DNA of 64,000 nt from Xenophilus sp. AP218F. Its GTDB lineage: Bacteria > Pseudomonadota > Gammaproteobacteria > Burkholderiales > Chromobacteriaceae. Below the pieces are notes generated by a model, which made no database searches, had not been told where the DNA came from, and was given only the letters and a program-made list of their open reading frames with translations. Below, in pieces: positions 53,332 to 63,089 of the stretch. A program made the position numbers and the translations under genes. Position 1 is the first letter of the stretch. Each line of letters begins with the position of its first letter. The DNA lies in the NCBI GenBank assembly GCA_002213445.1, contig NJIE01000028.1, positions 39,771 through 103,770 of the forward strand, in the 5' to 3' direction.

Positions 53332-55692
53332 TTAGAACAGCTGGTCCTTGACGTTCTCCACCGCGTCTTGCGGTTTGGCGGCGTCCGGCGTGTCGCTGGC
53401 CGGGGCGCTGGCGTCCTCGCCGCTGCCCGGCACCGTGCCGTGGTTGTCGATCTGCAGTTCCGGGTTGGTTTTCTGGAACTCTTCGTAGTAGTACTCGTCG
53501 CCGCCGCGCTGGCCCGCGCCCGGCTTCACCACGATGCCGGCCGGCACCGGCAGGTCCACCTCGGGCTGGCCCTTGAGCGCGTTGCCCATGTAGTTGATCC
53601 AGATCGGCAAGGCCGCTGTGCCGCCGTAGCCGTAGCGGCCCAGCGAGCGCGGCTGGTCGAAGCCCACCCAGGTGGCGGCCACCAGGTTGGGGTTGAAGCC
53701 GACGAACCAGGCGTCCTTCCAGTCCGAGGTGGTGCCGGTCTTGCCCGCCAGGTCCATGCGGCCGAGGCTCATCGCCCGGAAGCCGGTGCCGTAGCGCACC
53801 ACGTCGCGCAGCATCGAGGTCATGATGAAGGCGTTGCGCGGGTCGATCGCTTGCGGCGCGTTCTGGCCGGCTACTGTCGGGACGGTCTTGGCCAGCACGC
53901 GGCCGGTCTGGTCTTCGATGCGGTCGATGAAGTAGGCCTTGGCGCGGAAGCCGCCGTTGGCGAATACCGAATAGCCCTCGGCCATCTGCAGCGGCGTCAC
54001 CGAGCCCGCGCCCAGCGCCATGGTCAGGTAGGCCGGGTGCTGTTTGGCGGAGAAGCCGAAGCGCTGGATGTACTGTTGGGCGTAGTCGGTGCCGGTGGCC
54101 ATCAGCACCCGCACCGAGACCAGGTTCTTGGACAGCGTCAGGCCGCGGCGCATGCTGATCATGCCGGCGAACTTGCCGTCGTCGTTCTTCGGCGTCCAGT
54201 TCTGGCCATCAGCGCCGGGCACCGACAGCGGCGCGTCGTTGATCATCGTCGACGGGGTGATGCCGCGCTCCACGCCCGCCGAGTAGACGAAGGGCTTGAA
54301 CGAGGAGCCGGGCTGGCGCCAGGCCTGGGTGACGTGGTTGAAGCTGCGGCGGTTGAAGTCGAAGCCGCCGACCAGCGACTTGATGGCGCCGGTGCGGCTG
54401 TCCAGCGACACGAACGCGCCTTCCACCTCCGGCATCTGCACGATTTCCCAATAGCCTTTCTCATGGGCGCGCACACGGATCACCGCGCCGGGTCGGATCT
54501 GCTGCTGGCTGCCGGCCTTGGCGCTCAAGGCGCGGCGGGCGAAGTCGAGGCCCGCGCCCTTGATCACCGCCACCTTGCCGCCGCGCATGTAGGCGCGAAC
54601 CTCGCTTGGGCTGGCGGCCAGCACGATGCCCGGCAGCATGTCGCCGCTGTCGCGCAGATCGGCGATGGCGTCGTCCAGCGCTTCGGTCTGTTCTTCCTGG
54701 GTGCCGCCAGGCAGGTCGATGAAGCTTTCCGGGCCGCGGTAGCCGGTCTTGCGGTCGTAATCGATCAGGCCGGCGCGCAGCGCGTCGTAGGCCCATTGCT
54801 GATGGCGGCTGTCCACCGTGGTGTAAACCTTGAAGCCTTCGGTATACGCCGCCTCCTTGTAACGCTCGTACATCGCCTGGCGTACCATTTCTGCAACATA
54901 TTGGCCGGGTTGGCTGGTGTCGGCCGCCTGGCTGGCCAAGTGCATGGGTTCGGCCAGCGCTTCGTCATATTGCGTCTGGGTAATGAAGTTCAGTTCGCGC
55001 ATGCGGCGCAGCACGTATTGCTGGCGCAACCGGGCGCGATCCGGGTTGACGATGGGGTTGTAGGCCGAAGGCGCTTTGGGCAGGCCCGCGAGCATGGCCA
55101 TCTGCGCGACGCTCAGTTCGCTCAAGGGCTTGCCGTAATAAGCCTGCGCCGCGGCGGAGAAGCCGTAGGCGCGCTGTCCCAGGTAAATCTGGTTGAAGTA
55201 CAGCTCCAGAATCTGGTCCTTGCTCAGCGTGTGTTCGATCTTGAATGCCAGCAAGGCTTCGTTGAACTTGCGGGTGTAGGTCTTCTCGCTGGACAGGAAG
55301 AAGTTCTTGGCCACCTGCATGGTGATGGTGCTGGCCCCGGAGCGGGTATGGCCGGACACCAGATTGCCCACCGCGGCGCGCAAAACGCCAAAGTAATCAA
55401 TGCCGCTGTGCTGGTAGAAGCGTTCGTCCTCGGCGGCCAGCACCGCCTGTTTCATCAGTTGCGGAACTTCGTAAATGCGGGAGAACGAACGGCGTTCCTC
55501 GCCGAATTCGCCGAGCAGCTGGTTGTCCGCCGAATAGACCCGAAGCGGAATTTTCGGGCGGTAGTCGGTAAGGACATCAAGACTCTGCAAACGGGGATAG
55601 GTTATGATGATGGCAACTGCGGCTGCGCCTGCAAGCAGCACGGCGCCGCCCAGGAAAACACCCGCCAGAATCGCAAGAAATCGTCTGAACAT
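53332..55692 (-). CDS. mrcA: Penicillin-binding protein 1A
   Basis: A 786-residue bifunctional peptidoglycan synthase with one N-terminal transmembrane helix (about residues 8-32). The GT51 transglycosylase domain has AAEDERFYQHSGID with catalytic E88. The transpeptidase domain has the SxxK motif at S463-K466 (GSSFKPF), SxN (SKN) and KTGT. An OB-like insertion lies between about 300 and 430. The C-terminal tail is Ala/Asp/Pro-rich. It is divergent from pilM, the standard ponA-pilMNOPQ layout. A TATAAT lies on the minus strand at 55727-55722. Confidence 0.96.
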   Translation of the reverse strand: MFRRFLAILAGVFLGGAVLLAGAAAVAIIITYPRLQSLDVLTDYRPKIPLRVYSADNQLLGEFGEERRSFSRIYEVPQLMKQAVLAAEDERFYQHSGIDYFGVLRAAVGNLVSGHTRSGASTITMQVAKNFFLSSEKTYTRKFNEALLAFKIEHTLSKDQILELYFNQIYLGQRAYGFSAAAQAYYGKPLSELSVAQMAMLAGLPKAPSAYNPIVNPDRARLRQQYVLRRMRELNFITQTQYDEALAEPMHLASQAADTSQPGQYVAEMVRQAMYERYKEAAYTEGFKVYTTVDSRHQQWAYDALRAGLIDYDRKTGYRGPESFIDLPGGTQEEQTEALDDAIADLRDSGDMLPGIVLAASPSEVRAYMRGGKVAVIKGAGLDFARRALSAKAGSQQQIRPGAVIRVRAHEKGYWEIVQMPEVEGAFVSLDSRTGAIKSLVGGFDFNRRSFNHVTQAWRQPGSSFKPFVYSAGVERGITPSTMINDAPLSVPGADGQNWTPKNDDGKFAGMISMRRGLTLSKNLVSVRVLMATGTDYAQQYIQRFGFSAKQHPAYLTMALGAGSVTPLQMAEGYSVFANGGFRAKAYFIDRIEDQTGRVLAKTVPTVAGQNAPQAIDPRNAFIMTSMLRDVVRYGTGFRAMSLGRMDLAGKTGTTSDWKDAWFVGFNPNLVAATWVGFDQPRSLGRYGYGGTAALPIWINYMGNALKGQPEVDLPVPAGIVVKPGAGQRGGDEYYYEEFQKTNPELQIDNHGTVPGSGEDASAPASDTPDAAKPQDAVENVKDQLF

Positions 55693-55805
55693 ATTCGCAA
55701 TGGGCTTTCGTCGGAAAGCGGATTATAACGTCTTGTGAAAGCCGACAAGACAAACAATGGCCGCGACTGACCAAATCTGTCGCAACAGACCATATCGAGG
55801 CGCAG

Positions 55806-56918
55806 ATGCTGATCGAGAAACTGAAGTTCGGGATGCCTTGGCTCGAACGCGTAGGATTGGGAAAAACCGGCAACGTTCCCTTGTTGGGGCTGGACATCAG
55901 CAGCACCGCTATCAAGCTGGTGGAACTTTCGCGCGCCGGCAAGAATTATCAGATTGAACGCTATGTCATCGAGCCGCTGCCCAAGGAGGCGGTCAACGAG
56001 GGCAATCTTGTGGAAATCGACGGCATCGCCGACGCGCTGCGCCGCGCCTGGCGCAGGCTGGGCAGCCCGATCCGCAATGTCGCCATCGCCATCCCCACCA
56101 CGATGGCGATTTACAAGAAGCTCCTGGTGCCGGTCAGCCAGACCGAGGACATGGACGCCATGCTGGAGTCCGAAGCCAACCAGATCATTCCTTTTCCGCT
56201 GGACGAAGTGAACCTCGATCACCAGGTGCTGGGCCCGTCGGCATCCAGCATCGACGATCTGGAAGTGCTGCTGTGCGCCGCCCGCAAGGAAAAGGTGGAG
56301 GAGCGCGTCGCTGTGGTGGAAATGGCCGGCCTGCGCGCCCAGGTGGTGGATGTCGAGGCCTTCGCCATGATGACCGCCTTCGAGCAGATCCAGCAGCAAT
56401 TGCCGGAACAGGGCATGAACCAGACCTTCGCCATGTTCGACATCGGCGCCAGCCGCATCCACTGCAACATCATCCGCAACGGCCAGCAGATCTACTACCG
56501 CGAGCAGGCTTTCGGCGGCCATCAGCTCACCCGCGACATCCAGCGCCGCTACAACATCAGCTTCGACGAGGCCGAAAGCGGCAAGCGCGGCATGGCGCTG
56601 CCGGACGGCTACGAGTCCGAACTGATGCACCCCTTCATCGACTCGCTGGCGCAGGAGATCCAGCGCGCGCTGCAATTCTTCTACACCACGGTCAGCGTGT
56701 CGCAGTATCTGCGCGTTGATTACATCTTGCTGGCCGGCGGCTGCAGCATGCTGCCGGGGCTGGACGACGCCGTCGCCGGCCGCACCCAGATCAGCACCAT
56801 GATCGCCAATCCGTTCACCACCATGGTGCAATCCGGCTCCATCCGCCTCAAGGAGCTGCTGATGGACGCCCCCGCCCTGCTGGTGGCTTGCGGGCTTGCG
56901 TTGAGGAGGTTTGACTGA
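55806..56918 (+). CDS. pilM: Type IV pilus assembly protein PilM
   Basis: A 370-residue actin-like cytoplasmic protein of the pilus alignment complex. The phosphate-binding LLGLDISSTAIKLVELS begins near residue 19, and DIGASRIHCNII and ILLAGGCSMLPGL are the later ATP-site motifs. It binds the cytoplasmic N-terminal tail of PilN and links the motor to the inner membrane. GAGG lies five bases before ATG. It is first of pilMNOPQ, and pilN begins on the base after the pilM stop. Confidence 0.96.
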   Translation: MLIEKLKFGMPWLERVGLGKTGNVPLLGLDISSTAIKLVELSRAGKNYQIERYVIEPLPKEAVNEGNLVEIDGIADALRRAWRRLGSPIRNVAIAIPTTMAIYKKLLVPVSQTEDMDAMLESEANQIIPFPLDEVNLDHQVLGPSASSIDDLEVLLCAARKEKVEERVAVVEMAGLRAQVVDVEAFAMMTAFEQIQQQLPEQGMNQTFAMFDIGASRIHCNIIRNGQQIYYREQAFGGHQLTRDIQRRYNISFDEAESGKRGMALPDGYESELMHPFIDSLAQEIQRALQFFYTTVSVSQYLRVDYILLAGGCSMLPGLDDAVAGRTQISTMIANPFTTMVQSGSIRLKELLMDAPALLVACGLALRRFD

Positions 56919-57518
56919 ATGATACGCATCAACCTCCTGCCCCACCGCGAGCAGAAAAAGGCGGCGCATCGCCTGCGTTTCCAGCTGCTGCTGGGCGGCA
57001 CGCTGGCGGCCGGCGCGCTGCTGGTGGGCATAGGCTATCTGCTGCTGGATCATCAGCTCTCCCGCCAGGAGCGCCGCAACCAGTATCTGCAGCAGGAAAT
57101 CAGCAAGCTGGACGGCCAGATCAAGGACATCTCCAAACTCAAGAAACAGCGCGACGACCTGCTGTCGCGCAAGCAGCTGGTGGAAAAGCTGCAGGAAGGT
57201 CGCAACGAGGCCGTGCATGTGTTCGACCAGTTGCTCCGGCAAACGCCGGACGGCGTCTATCTCAGCAGCTTCCGCCAGACTGGCCCGCAAATCGCGCTGT
57301 CCGGCTACGCCCAGTCCGGCGCTCGCGTCTCCAGCTTCATGCGCGCGCTGTCGCAGTCCGATGTTTTCGCCGCGCCGGTGCTGGTGGAAGTGAAATCCAG
57401 CATCGTCAACAACCAGCGGGTGAGCGAGTTCACGCTCAACGCCAGCCTGCGCCAGAGCCTGGCCGCCACGCTTGACGCCAATCACAACCAGAACAAGCCG
57501 CAAGGAGCCAAGCCATGA
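56919..57518 (+). CDS. pilN: Type IV pilus assembly protein PilN
   Basis: A 199-residue bitopic inner-membrane protein. The cytoplasmic MIRINLLPHRE motif binds PilM, then comes a transmembrane helix (about residues 24-46), a coiled-coil segment and a periplasmic ferredoxin-like domain. It pairs with PilO. It overlaps pilO by four bases (ATGA). Confidence 0.95.
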   Translation: MIRINLLPHREQKKAAHRLRFQLLLGGTLAAGALLVGIGYLLLDHQLSRQERRNQYLQQEISKLDGQIKDISKLKKQRDDLLSRKQLVEKLQEGRNEAVHVFDQLLRQTPDGVYLSSFRQTGPQIALSGYAQSGARVSSFMRALSQSDVFAAPVLVEVKSSIVNNQRVSEFTLNASLRQSLAATLDANHNQNKPQGAKP

Positions 57519-58126
57519 CGCTGGACGAACTGCGCACTCTGGATCCCAAGGACATGGCCAACTGGCCGCTGCAGGCGCAAGCGCTGGCCCTGGTGCTGCT
57601 GACGCTGCTGTTTTGCGGCCTGGGCTACTTCCTGGTACTGGGGGACCAGATGGACAAGCTGAGCGCCGCTCGCCAGCAGGAAGAGCAGCTCAAGCAAACC
57701 TTCATCGACAAGAAGCGCCAGGCGGTGAATCTGGACGCGCTGCAACAGCAGCTCAAGGAAATCGACGCCTCTTTCGGCGCGCTGCTCAAGCAGCTGCCCA
57801 CCAAGTCTGACATGGACACCCTGCTGACCGAAATCAACCAGGCCGGGATAGGCCGCGGCCTGCAGTTCGAACTGTTCAAGCCGGGCGCCGAGATCAAGTC
57901 CACCGAAATGGCGGAAGTCCCGATCGCCATCAAGCTGACCGGCAGCTACAACGACCTGGCGTCGTTCGCCAACGACGTCGGCCAGCTCTCGCGCATCGTC
58001 ACGCTCAGCGACATCAGCCTGACGCCGGGCAAGGACAGCCGCATGAGCATGGAAGCCACCGCCAAGACCTATCGCGCGCTGGAGCCGGATGAGCGCCTGG
58101 GACAAACCGCAGCCGCGCACAAGTGA
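57515..58126 (+). CDS. pilO: Type IV pilus assembly protein PilO
   Basis: A 203-residue bitopic inner-membrane protein: transmembrane helix at about residues 25-47, coiled coil, then a periplasmic ferredoxin-like domain (QAGIGRGLQFELFKPG...MAEVPIAIKLTGSYNDLASFANDV). It dimerises with PilN and binds PilP, aligning the motor with the secretin. Confidence 0.95.
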   Translation: MTLDELRTLDPKDMANWPLQAQALALVLLTLLFCGLGYFLVLGDQMDKLSAARQQEEQLKQTFIDKKRQAVNLDALQQQLKEIDASFGALLKQLPTKSDMDTLLTEINQAGIGRGLQFELFKPGAEIKSTEMAEVPIAIKLTGSYNDLASFANDVGQLSRIVTLSDISLTPGKDSRMSMEATAKTYRALEPDERLGQTAAAHK

Positions 58127-58140
58127 GAAAGCGTTTCGCC

Positions 58141-58659
58141 ATGAGAATACCGTCAGTCTGCTTGCTCTCGGTCTTGCTCGCCGCCTGCGGCGGCGGCAAT
58201 ACCGACGACCTGCAGCAATGGATGGCCAGCAGCAGCCAGGGTTTGCGCGGCCAGATCGACCCCTTGCCGCAGGTGCAGGCCTACCAGCCGTTCAATTATC
58301 AGGCGGGAGACCTGATCGACCCGTTCAATCCGCAAAAGCTGCTGGCCGCCAAGCGCCAGAGCGCAGCCAACGCGCCGGACTTCAAGCGGCCGCGCGAAGC
58401 GCTGGAAAACTTCGATCTGGACAAGCTCGCCATGGTCGGCACCTTGCGCAGGGCAGGCGTGACCTACGGCTTGGTCCGGACGCCGGAGGGCTCCTTGTAC
58501 CGCATCCAGGTCGGCAATTTCGTCGGCCCCAATTTCGGCAAGGTCACCGCCATCAGCGATGCCGAAATCACCCTCGCGGAAACGGTGGAAGATCTGAATG
58601 GAGAATGGGTACAGCGCAACAGCAGCCTGTATCTGGTTGAACAAGGGCAGAATAAATGA
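58141..58659 (+). CDS. pilP: Type IV pilus lipoprotein PilP
   Basis: A 172-residue inner-membrane lipoprotein (lipobox LLAAC, lipidated C16). An unstructured linker leads to an HR-type beta domain (about residues 95-170: LAMVGTLRRAGVTYGLVRTPEGSLYRIQVGNFVG). It connects PilN/PilO to PilQ. The ATG at 58141 is preferred; a GTG overlapping the pilO stop would add six residues. It overlaps pilQ by ATGA. Confidence 0.94.
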   Translation: MRIPSVCLLSVLLAACGGGNTDDLQQWMASSSQGLRGQIDPLPQVQAYQPFNYQAGDLIDPFNPQKLLAAKRQSAANAPDFKRPREALENFDLDKLAMVGTLRRAGVTYGLVRTPEGSLYRIQVGNFVGPNFGKVTAISDAEITLAETVEDLNGEWVQRNSSLYLVEQGQNK

Positions 58660-60761
58660 ACCAATACTCTATGAAACTGCTGTCCGGCTTGGGGCTGGCG
58701 CTGGTCTTCAATCTGGCGTTCGCCGGCAGCGCCATCACCGCCATCGAGCTGGCGCGCGGCGACAACGACCAGCAATGGCTGCAGGTCACGTTCGACGGCC
58801 CGGCCATCCAGCCCAACAGCTTTTCCATGTCCAATCCGCCGCGCATCGCGTTCGACTTCGCCGGCGCCGCGGTCAAGCTGCCGAAAAACGCGCAGAGCTT
58901 CAACAGTCCCCTGATCAAGTCCGCGGTGGCGATCGAGGCCAACGGCCGTTCGCGGCTGGTGCTCAACCTCGGCAAGAACGCCTCCTACAGCAGCAGCGTC
59001 AGCGGCAACAAGCTGACCGTCAAGCTCGACGGCGCGCTCGGCACCCAGCCCGACGCCACGCCGCAGGAGCAAAGCCCCAGCCGGGCGGACAAGCCCGCGG
59101 CCGGCGGCGCGGCGCCGCTGAGTCTGGATTTCCGCCGCGGCGTCGGCGGCGAGGGCAGGGTGGAGTTGACGCTGCCCGCCGCCAATACCCCGGTGGATAT
59201 TCGCCGCGAGGGCAAGTACATCGTGGTGGACGTGATCGGCGCGACGCTGTCGCGGCAACAGCAACGCCGGCTGGACGTGACCGATTTCGGCACGCCGGTG
59301 GCCAAGGTGGACGCCGGCAACCAGGGCAACAACAGCCGCGTCCAGATCCTGCCGCAAGGGGATTGGGATTATTCCTCGTATCAGACCAACGGCAAGCTGG
59401 TGGTGGAGGTGCGCCGGCCGGCCGGCGACGCCGGCAAGGCGGCCGACGGCGACAAGCCGCAGTACAAGGGCGACAAGCTGTCGCTGAATTTCCAGAATAT
59501 CGAAGTGCGCACCGTGCTGCAGGTGATCGCCGAATTCACCGGCCTCAACATCGTCACCAGCGATTCGGTCGGCGGCAACATCACCTTGCGCCTGAAGGAT
59601 GTGCCCTGGGATCAGGCGCTGGATCTGATCCTGCAAACCAAGGGGCTGGATCAGCGCCGCAACGGCAACATCATCCAGATCGCGCCGCGCGACGAGCTGC
59701 TGGCCCGCGACAAGCAGTTCCAGGAAGCGCGCCAGCAACTGGCCACCCTGGAGCCGGTGCGTTCGGAAACCTTCGTGCTGCGCTACCGCTCGGTGGAAGA
59801 CATCAAGAAGATGATAGACGGTGACGCGACCTCGGGTAAGAAGGACAGCCTGCTGACCGATCGCGGCAGCGTGATGATGGACTCCAAGACCAACACGCTG
59901 ATCGTCAACGACACCACCTCCACCATCGACAAGGTGCGCGAGATCGTCGGCAAGACCGACATCCCGGTCAAGCAGGTGCTGATCGAGGCCCGCATCGTCG
60001 AGGCCACCGACAACTGGCAGCGCGATCTTGGCGTGCGGCTGGCCTACGAGCGCAACACCGGCGGCAACATCATCAGCGGCAGCGGACTGCCCAACACGCT
60101 GGCCAACGCCCAGGGCAATCCCAACTTCGGTCCCTTGTTCGGCACCGTGCCTTCCGCCTATACCACCCAGCCTGGCGTCAACCTGCCGATTTCGACGCCG
60201 TCCGGCACGCTCACCACGCTGTTCGGCATCGGCAAATCCACCATCATCGGGCTGGAGCTGCAGGCGATGCAGGCAGAGGACAAGGGGAGGGTGATCGCCA
60301 GTCCGAGAGTGATGACCGCCGACCGCCAGGAAGCCACCATCGAGCAAGGCACCGAGATTCCCTACCAGGAAGCCAGCTCCAGCGGCGCCACGTCGGTATC
60401 GTTCAAGAAAGCCGTCTTGAGCCTGGTAGTGAAGCCGCAAGTCACGCCTGACAACCACGTGATGCTGGACATCCAGGTCAACAAGGATTCGGCCAACTTC
60501 CAGCAAACCGTAAACGGCACGCCCTCGCTCAACACCGAGAAGATCACCACCCAGGTGCTGGTGGAGAACGGCGGCACCGTGGTCATCGGCGGCATCTATT
60601 CCCAGCAGATGAACGACGTCGTCAACAAAGTCCCCCTGCTGGGCGACATCCCGGTGCTGGGGGCCTTGTTCCGGCGCACCAGCAAGATAGACAAGCGCAG
60701 CGAGCTGGTGATTTTCATCACGCCCAAAGTGGTCAACGAGCTGGGCCTGGACAAGCGCTGA
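58656..60761 (+). CDS. pilQ: Type IV pilus secretin PilQ
   Basis: A 701-residue outer-membrane secretin. A signal peptide (about residues 1-23) is followed by two AMIN domains (about 28-130 and 140-255), an N0/STN domain with ISLNFQNIEVRTVLQVIAEFTGLN, and an N1 domain. The secretin core has the VxxGG...PLLGDIPVLGALFR signature near the end. It forms the gated channel for pilus extrusion and, in competent relatives, DNA uptake. It ends the pilMNOPQ operon; aroK follows 35 bases on and may be co-transcribed. Confidence 0.96.
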   Translation: MNQYSMKLLSGLGLALVFNLAFAGSAITAIELARGDNDQQWLQVTFDGPAIQPNSFSMSNPPRIAFDFAGAAVKLPKNAQSFNSPLIKSAVAIEANGRSRLVLNLGKNASYSSSVSGNKLTVKLDGALGTQPDATPQEQSPSRADKPAAGGAAPLSLDFRRGVGGEGRVELTLPAANTPVDIRREGKYIVVDVIGATLSRQQQRRLDVTDFGTPVAKVDAGNQGNNSRVQILPQGDWDYSSYQTNGKLVVEVRRPAGDAGKAADGDKPQYKGDKLSLNFQNIEVRTVLQVIAEFTGLNIVTSDSVGGNITLRLKDVPWDQALDLILQTKGLDQRRNGNIIQIAPRDELLARDKQFQEARQQLATLEPVRSETFVLRYRSVEDIKKMIDGDATSGKKDSLLTDRGSVMMDSKTNTLIVNDTTSTIDKVREIVGKTDIPVKQVLIEARIVEATDNWQRDLGVRLAYERNTGGNIISGSGLPNTLANAQGNPNFGPLFGTVPSAYTTQPGVNLPISTPSGTLTTLFGIGKSTIIGLELQAMQAEDKGRVIASPRVMTADRQEATIEQGTEIPYQEASSSGATSVSFKKAVLSLVVKPQVTPDNHVMLDIQVNKDSANFQQTVNGTPSLNTEKITTQVLVENGGTVVIGGIYSQQMNDVVNKVPLLGDIPVLGALFRRTSKIDKRSELVIFITPKVVNELGLDKR

Positions 60762-60796
60762 GCCGGCCAAGACAGACGCAAGCGCCTTCAGCTACA

Positions 60797-61345
60797 ATGC
60801 CTGCCATGGAGAAACTGGCAGGCAATTTTTTTCTGGTCGGTCTGATGGGATCGGGCAAGACCACTGTCGGCAGGGCGCTGGCGCGCCGCACCGGCAAAAC
60901 GTTCTACGATTCCGACCAGGAAATCGAAGCGCGGACCGGCGTGCGCGTAGCCACCATCTTCGACATCGAAGGCGAGCAGCGTTTCCGCAACCGGGAAACC
61001 TCGGTCATCGCCGATCTGGTGCGCCAGGACAACATCGTGCTGGCGACCGGCGGCGGGGCCATCCTGCGCCCGGAAAACCGCCGGCAACTGGCTGGCCACG
61101 GCACCGTCATCTACTTGCGCGCGGCGATCGACGATCTGCTGGCGCGCACCCAGCACGATAAAAACCGCCCGCTGCTGCAAATCGCCAACCCCCGCGCCAA
61201 ACTCGAAAGCCTGTTTCTGGAGCGCGACCCGCTCTACCGCGAGGTCGCCGACATCATCGTCGACACCACCCAACAGAACGTCAACCTGCTGGTCGCGCGT
61301 CTGATAGACCAATTGCTGGCGCTGCCAGGACATCAAGGAAGCTGA
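60797..61345 (+). CDS. aroK: Shikimate kinase
   Basis: A 182-residue cytosolic kinase that phosphorylates shikimate with ATP in aromatic amino acid synthesis. The P-loop GSGKTT is at residues 18-23, the shikimate-binding DSDQEIE follows near 40, and ATGGGA lies near 83. The start is ATG 60797 or ATG 60806; neither has a strong ribosome site, which suits read-through translation from pilQ. aroB begins on the next base. Confidence 0.95.
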   Translation: MPAMEKLAGNFFLVGLMGSGKTTVGRALARRTGKTFYDSDQEIEARTGVRVATIFDIEGEQRFRNRETSVIADLVRQDNIVLATGGGAILRPENRRQLAGHGTVIYLRAAIDDLLARTQHDKNRPLLQIANPRAKLESLFLERDPLYREVADIIVDTTQQNVNLLVARLIDQLLALPGHQGS

Positions 61346-62425
61346 ATGATCACTCTCGACTTGACCCTCCCCGATACCCGCTACCCCATCCACATTGGCC
61401 GGCATCTTCTGGAACAAGTCGAGCTGTTGCTGCCTCATTTGCCCTTGCCCAAAGTCGCTATCGTCAGCAACGAAACGGTGGCGCCGCTTTACCTCTCCCG
61501 ACTGCAGGCCGCGCTGGAAGCCAAGGGCGTGCAATGCCTGTCCGTAGTGTTGCCAGATGGCGAGCAGCACAAGGATTGGGCCACCCTCAATCTCATTTTC
61601 GACGCGCTGCTGGCTAACCGCTGCGAGCGCAATACCACGCTGCTCGCGCTGGGCGGCGGCGTGATCGGCGACATGACAGGCTTCGCCGCCGCGTGTTACC
61701 AGCGCGGCGCGCCCTTCATCCAGATTCCCACCACGCTGCTGGCGCAGGTGGACTCCTCTGTCGGCGGCAAAACCGCGATCAATCACCCGCAAGGCAAGAA
61801 TATGGTCGGCGCTTTTTATCAGCCGCGCGCCGTCGTCGCCGACATGAGCTTGCTGGATACCCTGCCCGATCGCGAACTGTCCGCGGGTTTGGCGGAAGTC
61901 ATCAAGTACGGCCTGATCGGCGATGCTGGATTCATATCGTGGCTGGAAAACAACATGGCGGCGCTGCGCGCGCGCGACAGCGAGGCTTTGCAATACGCGG
62001 TCAAGCGCAGCTGCGAAATGAAAGCCGCCATCGTCGGCGAAGATGAAAAAGAGCACGGCGTTCGCGCGCTGCTCAACCTGGGCCACACCTTCGGCCACGC
62101 CATCGAAACCGGGCAGGGCTACGGCAGCTGGCTGCACGGCGAGGCCGTTGCCGTTGGCATGATGCTTGCCACCGCGGCCTCCGCAGAGCTGGGATGGCTG
62201 GCGCGCGACGAGGTGGAGCGCGTTCGCCGGCTGCTGGTCGCCGCCGGGCTGCCCACGCGCGCGCCGCGCATGCCGCTCTCGCGCTGGCTGGAGTTGATGA
62301 GCCACGACAAGAAAGTCAGCGCCGGCGCCATCCGTTACGTATTGCTCAAATCGCTGGGCCAGGGCGTGATTCACGCCAATCTGGCCGACACGCTGCTGCA
62401 AAAAATTCTGGACGAAAACGACTGA
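61346..62425 (+). CDS. aroB: 3-dehydroquinate synthase
   Basis: A 359-residue NAD- and zinc-dependent enzyme making 3-dehydroquinate from DAHP, second step of the shikimate pathway. The NAD-binding [19 protein letters not shown] is near residue 104, and zinc ligands lie in the E...[18 protein letters not shown] region and in [11 protein letters not shown]. It forms the conserved aroK-aroB pair and starts directly after the aroK stop. Confidence 0.97.
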   Translation: MITLDLTLPDTRYPIHIGRHLLEQVELLLPHLPLPKVAIVSNETVAPLYLSRLQAALEAKGVQCLSVVLPDGEQHKDWATLNLIFDALLANRCERNTTLLALGGGVIGDMTGFAAACYQRGAPFIQIPTTLLAQVDSSVGGKTAINHPQGKNMVGAFYQPRAVVADMSLLDTLPDRELSAGLAEVIKYGLIGDAGFISWLENNMAALRARDSEALQYAVKRSCEMKAAIVGEDEKEHGVRALLNLGHTFGHAIETGQGYGSWLHGEAVAVGMMLATAASAELGWLARDEVERVRRLLVAAGLPTRAPRMPLSRWLELMSHDKKVSAGAIRYVLLKSLGQGVIHANLADTLLQKILDEND

Positions 62426-62543
62426 GCGCTGTCAATCTGTAGTCGCCTCGCTACGGATTTCTACGGATTGCTGCCGGGCCTTTATCACCAGAATAATCAA
62501 CAAACTATACAAAGTTGTTGCACGTGAGAGGGGAAGAAACAGT

Positions 62544-62927
62544 ATGGACGTATTGACGGCATTGACTGCCAGCTTCGGACTGATGAGCGGTTATTACGCG
62601 GCTCGCTGGGCATGGCGCAAACTGCGCTACACCTCGCCCAGCCAGCGGGGGATTGATCCGGTAGGCGAAGCGGAAGTCTATCTGGCCTATGGCAAGACCC
62701 GCCAGGCAGTCCGCGTGCTCAAGGATTCCCTGCGCGACGACCCCGACAATCTCTCGGCCAAGGTTGTCCTGCTGCGCGCCTACTCCACTGAGAAGAATCG
62801 CGAGGCGTACATCTCTCTGGCGCGCGACGTTCAGGCTCAGGTGCAAGGTCAGCCGGTCTGGCGCACCATTCAGGAAAACGGCCGCCAGCTGGACCCGCTG
62901 GATCCTCTGTTTGAAGCCAAGATCTGA
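62544..62927 (+). CDS. Small stand-alone FimV C-terminal-domain protein
   Basis: A 127-residue protein. An N-terminal hydrophobic helix (about residues 3-24) is followed by a basic patch and a TPR-like FimV C-terminal domain: GEAEVYLAYGKTRQAVRVLKDSL, then NLSAKVVLLRAYSTEKNREAYISLARDV and LDPLDPLFE. In full-length FimV this domain is the tail of a large pilus/polarity hub protein. Here it is separate and membrane-tethered. GAGGGGAAG lies about nine bases before the ATG. It is placed just after the pilMNOPQ-aroKB operon, with its own TATACA-like -10 near 62500, and ends at a terminator. Confidence 0.75.
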   Translation: MDVLTALTASFGLMSGYYAARWAWRKLRYTSPSQRGIDPVGEAEVYLAYGKTRQAVRVLKDSLRDDPDNLSAKVVLLRAYSTEKNREAYISLARDVQAQVQGQPVWRTIQENGRQLDPLDPLFEAKI

Positions 62928-63000
62928 CGCGAGCTTCTATAGCTCCATATATATGGAAAAGCTCGAGCGATGAAATGATTGTCCGAGCTTCGCGTCCTCA

Positions 63001-63033
63001 ACCCACCCTCTGCCGCGACAAGGGTGGGTTTTT
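63001..63033 (+). terminator. Intrinsic terminator after the FimV-domain gene
   Basis: ACCCACCCT (63001-63009) pairs with AGGGTGGGT (63021-63029) followed by T residues. Confidence 0.85.
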
Positions 63034-63089
63034 CATGCGAAAAGCAGGAAGAGCGGGTCCCGGCTTGTTTTGAATGTTCCGGCTGATCT

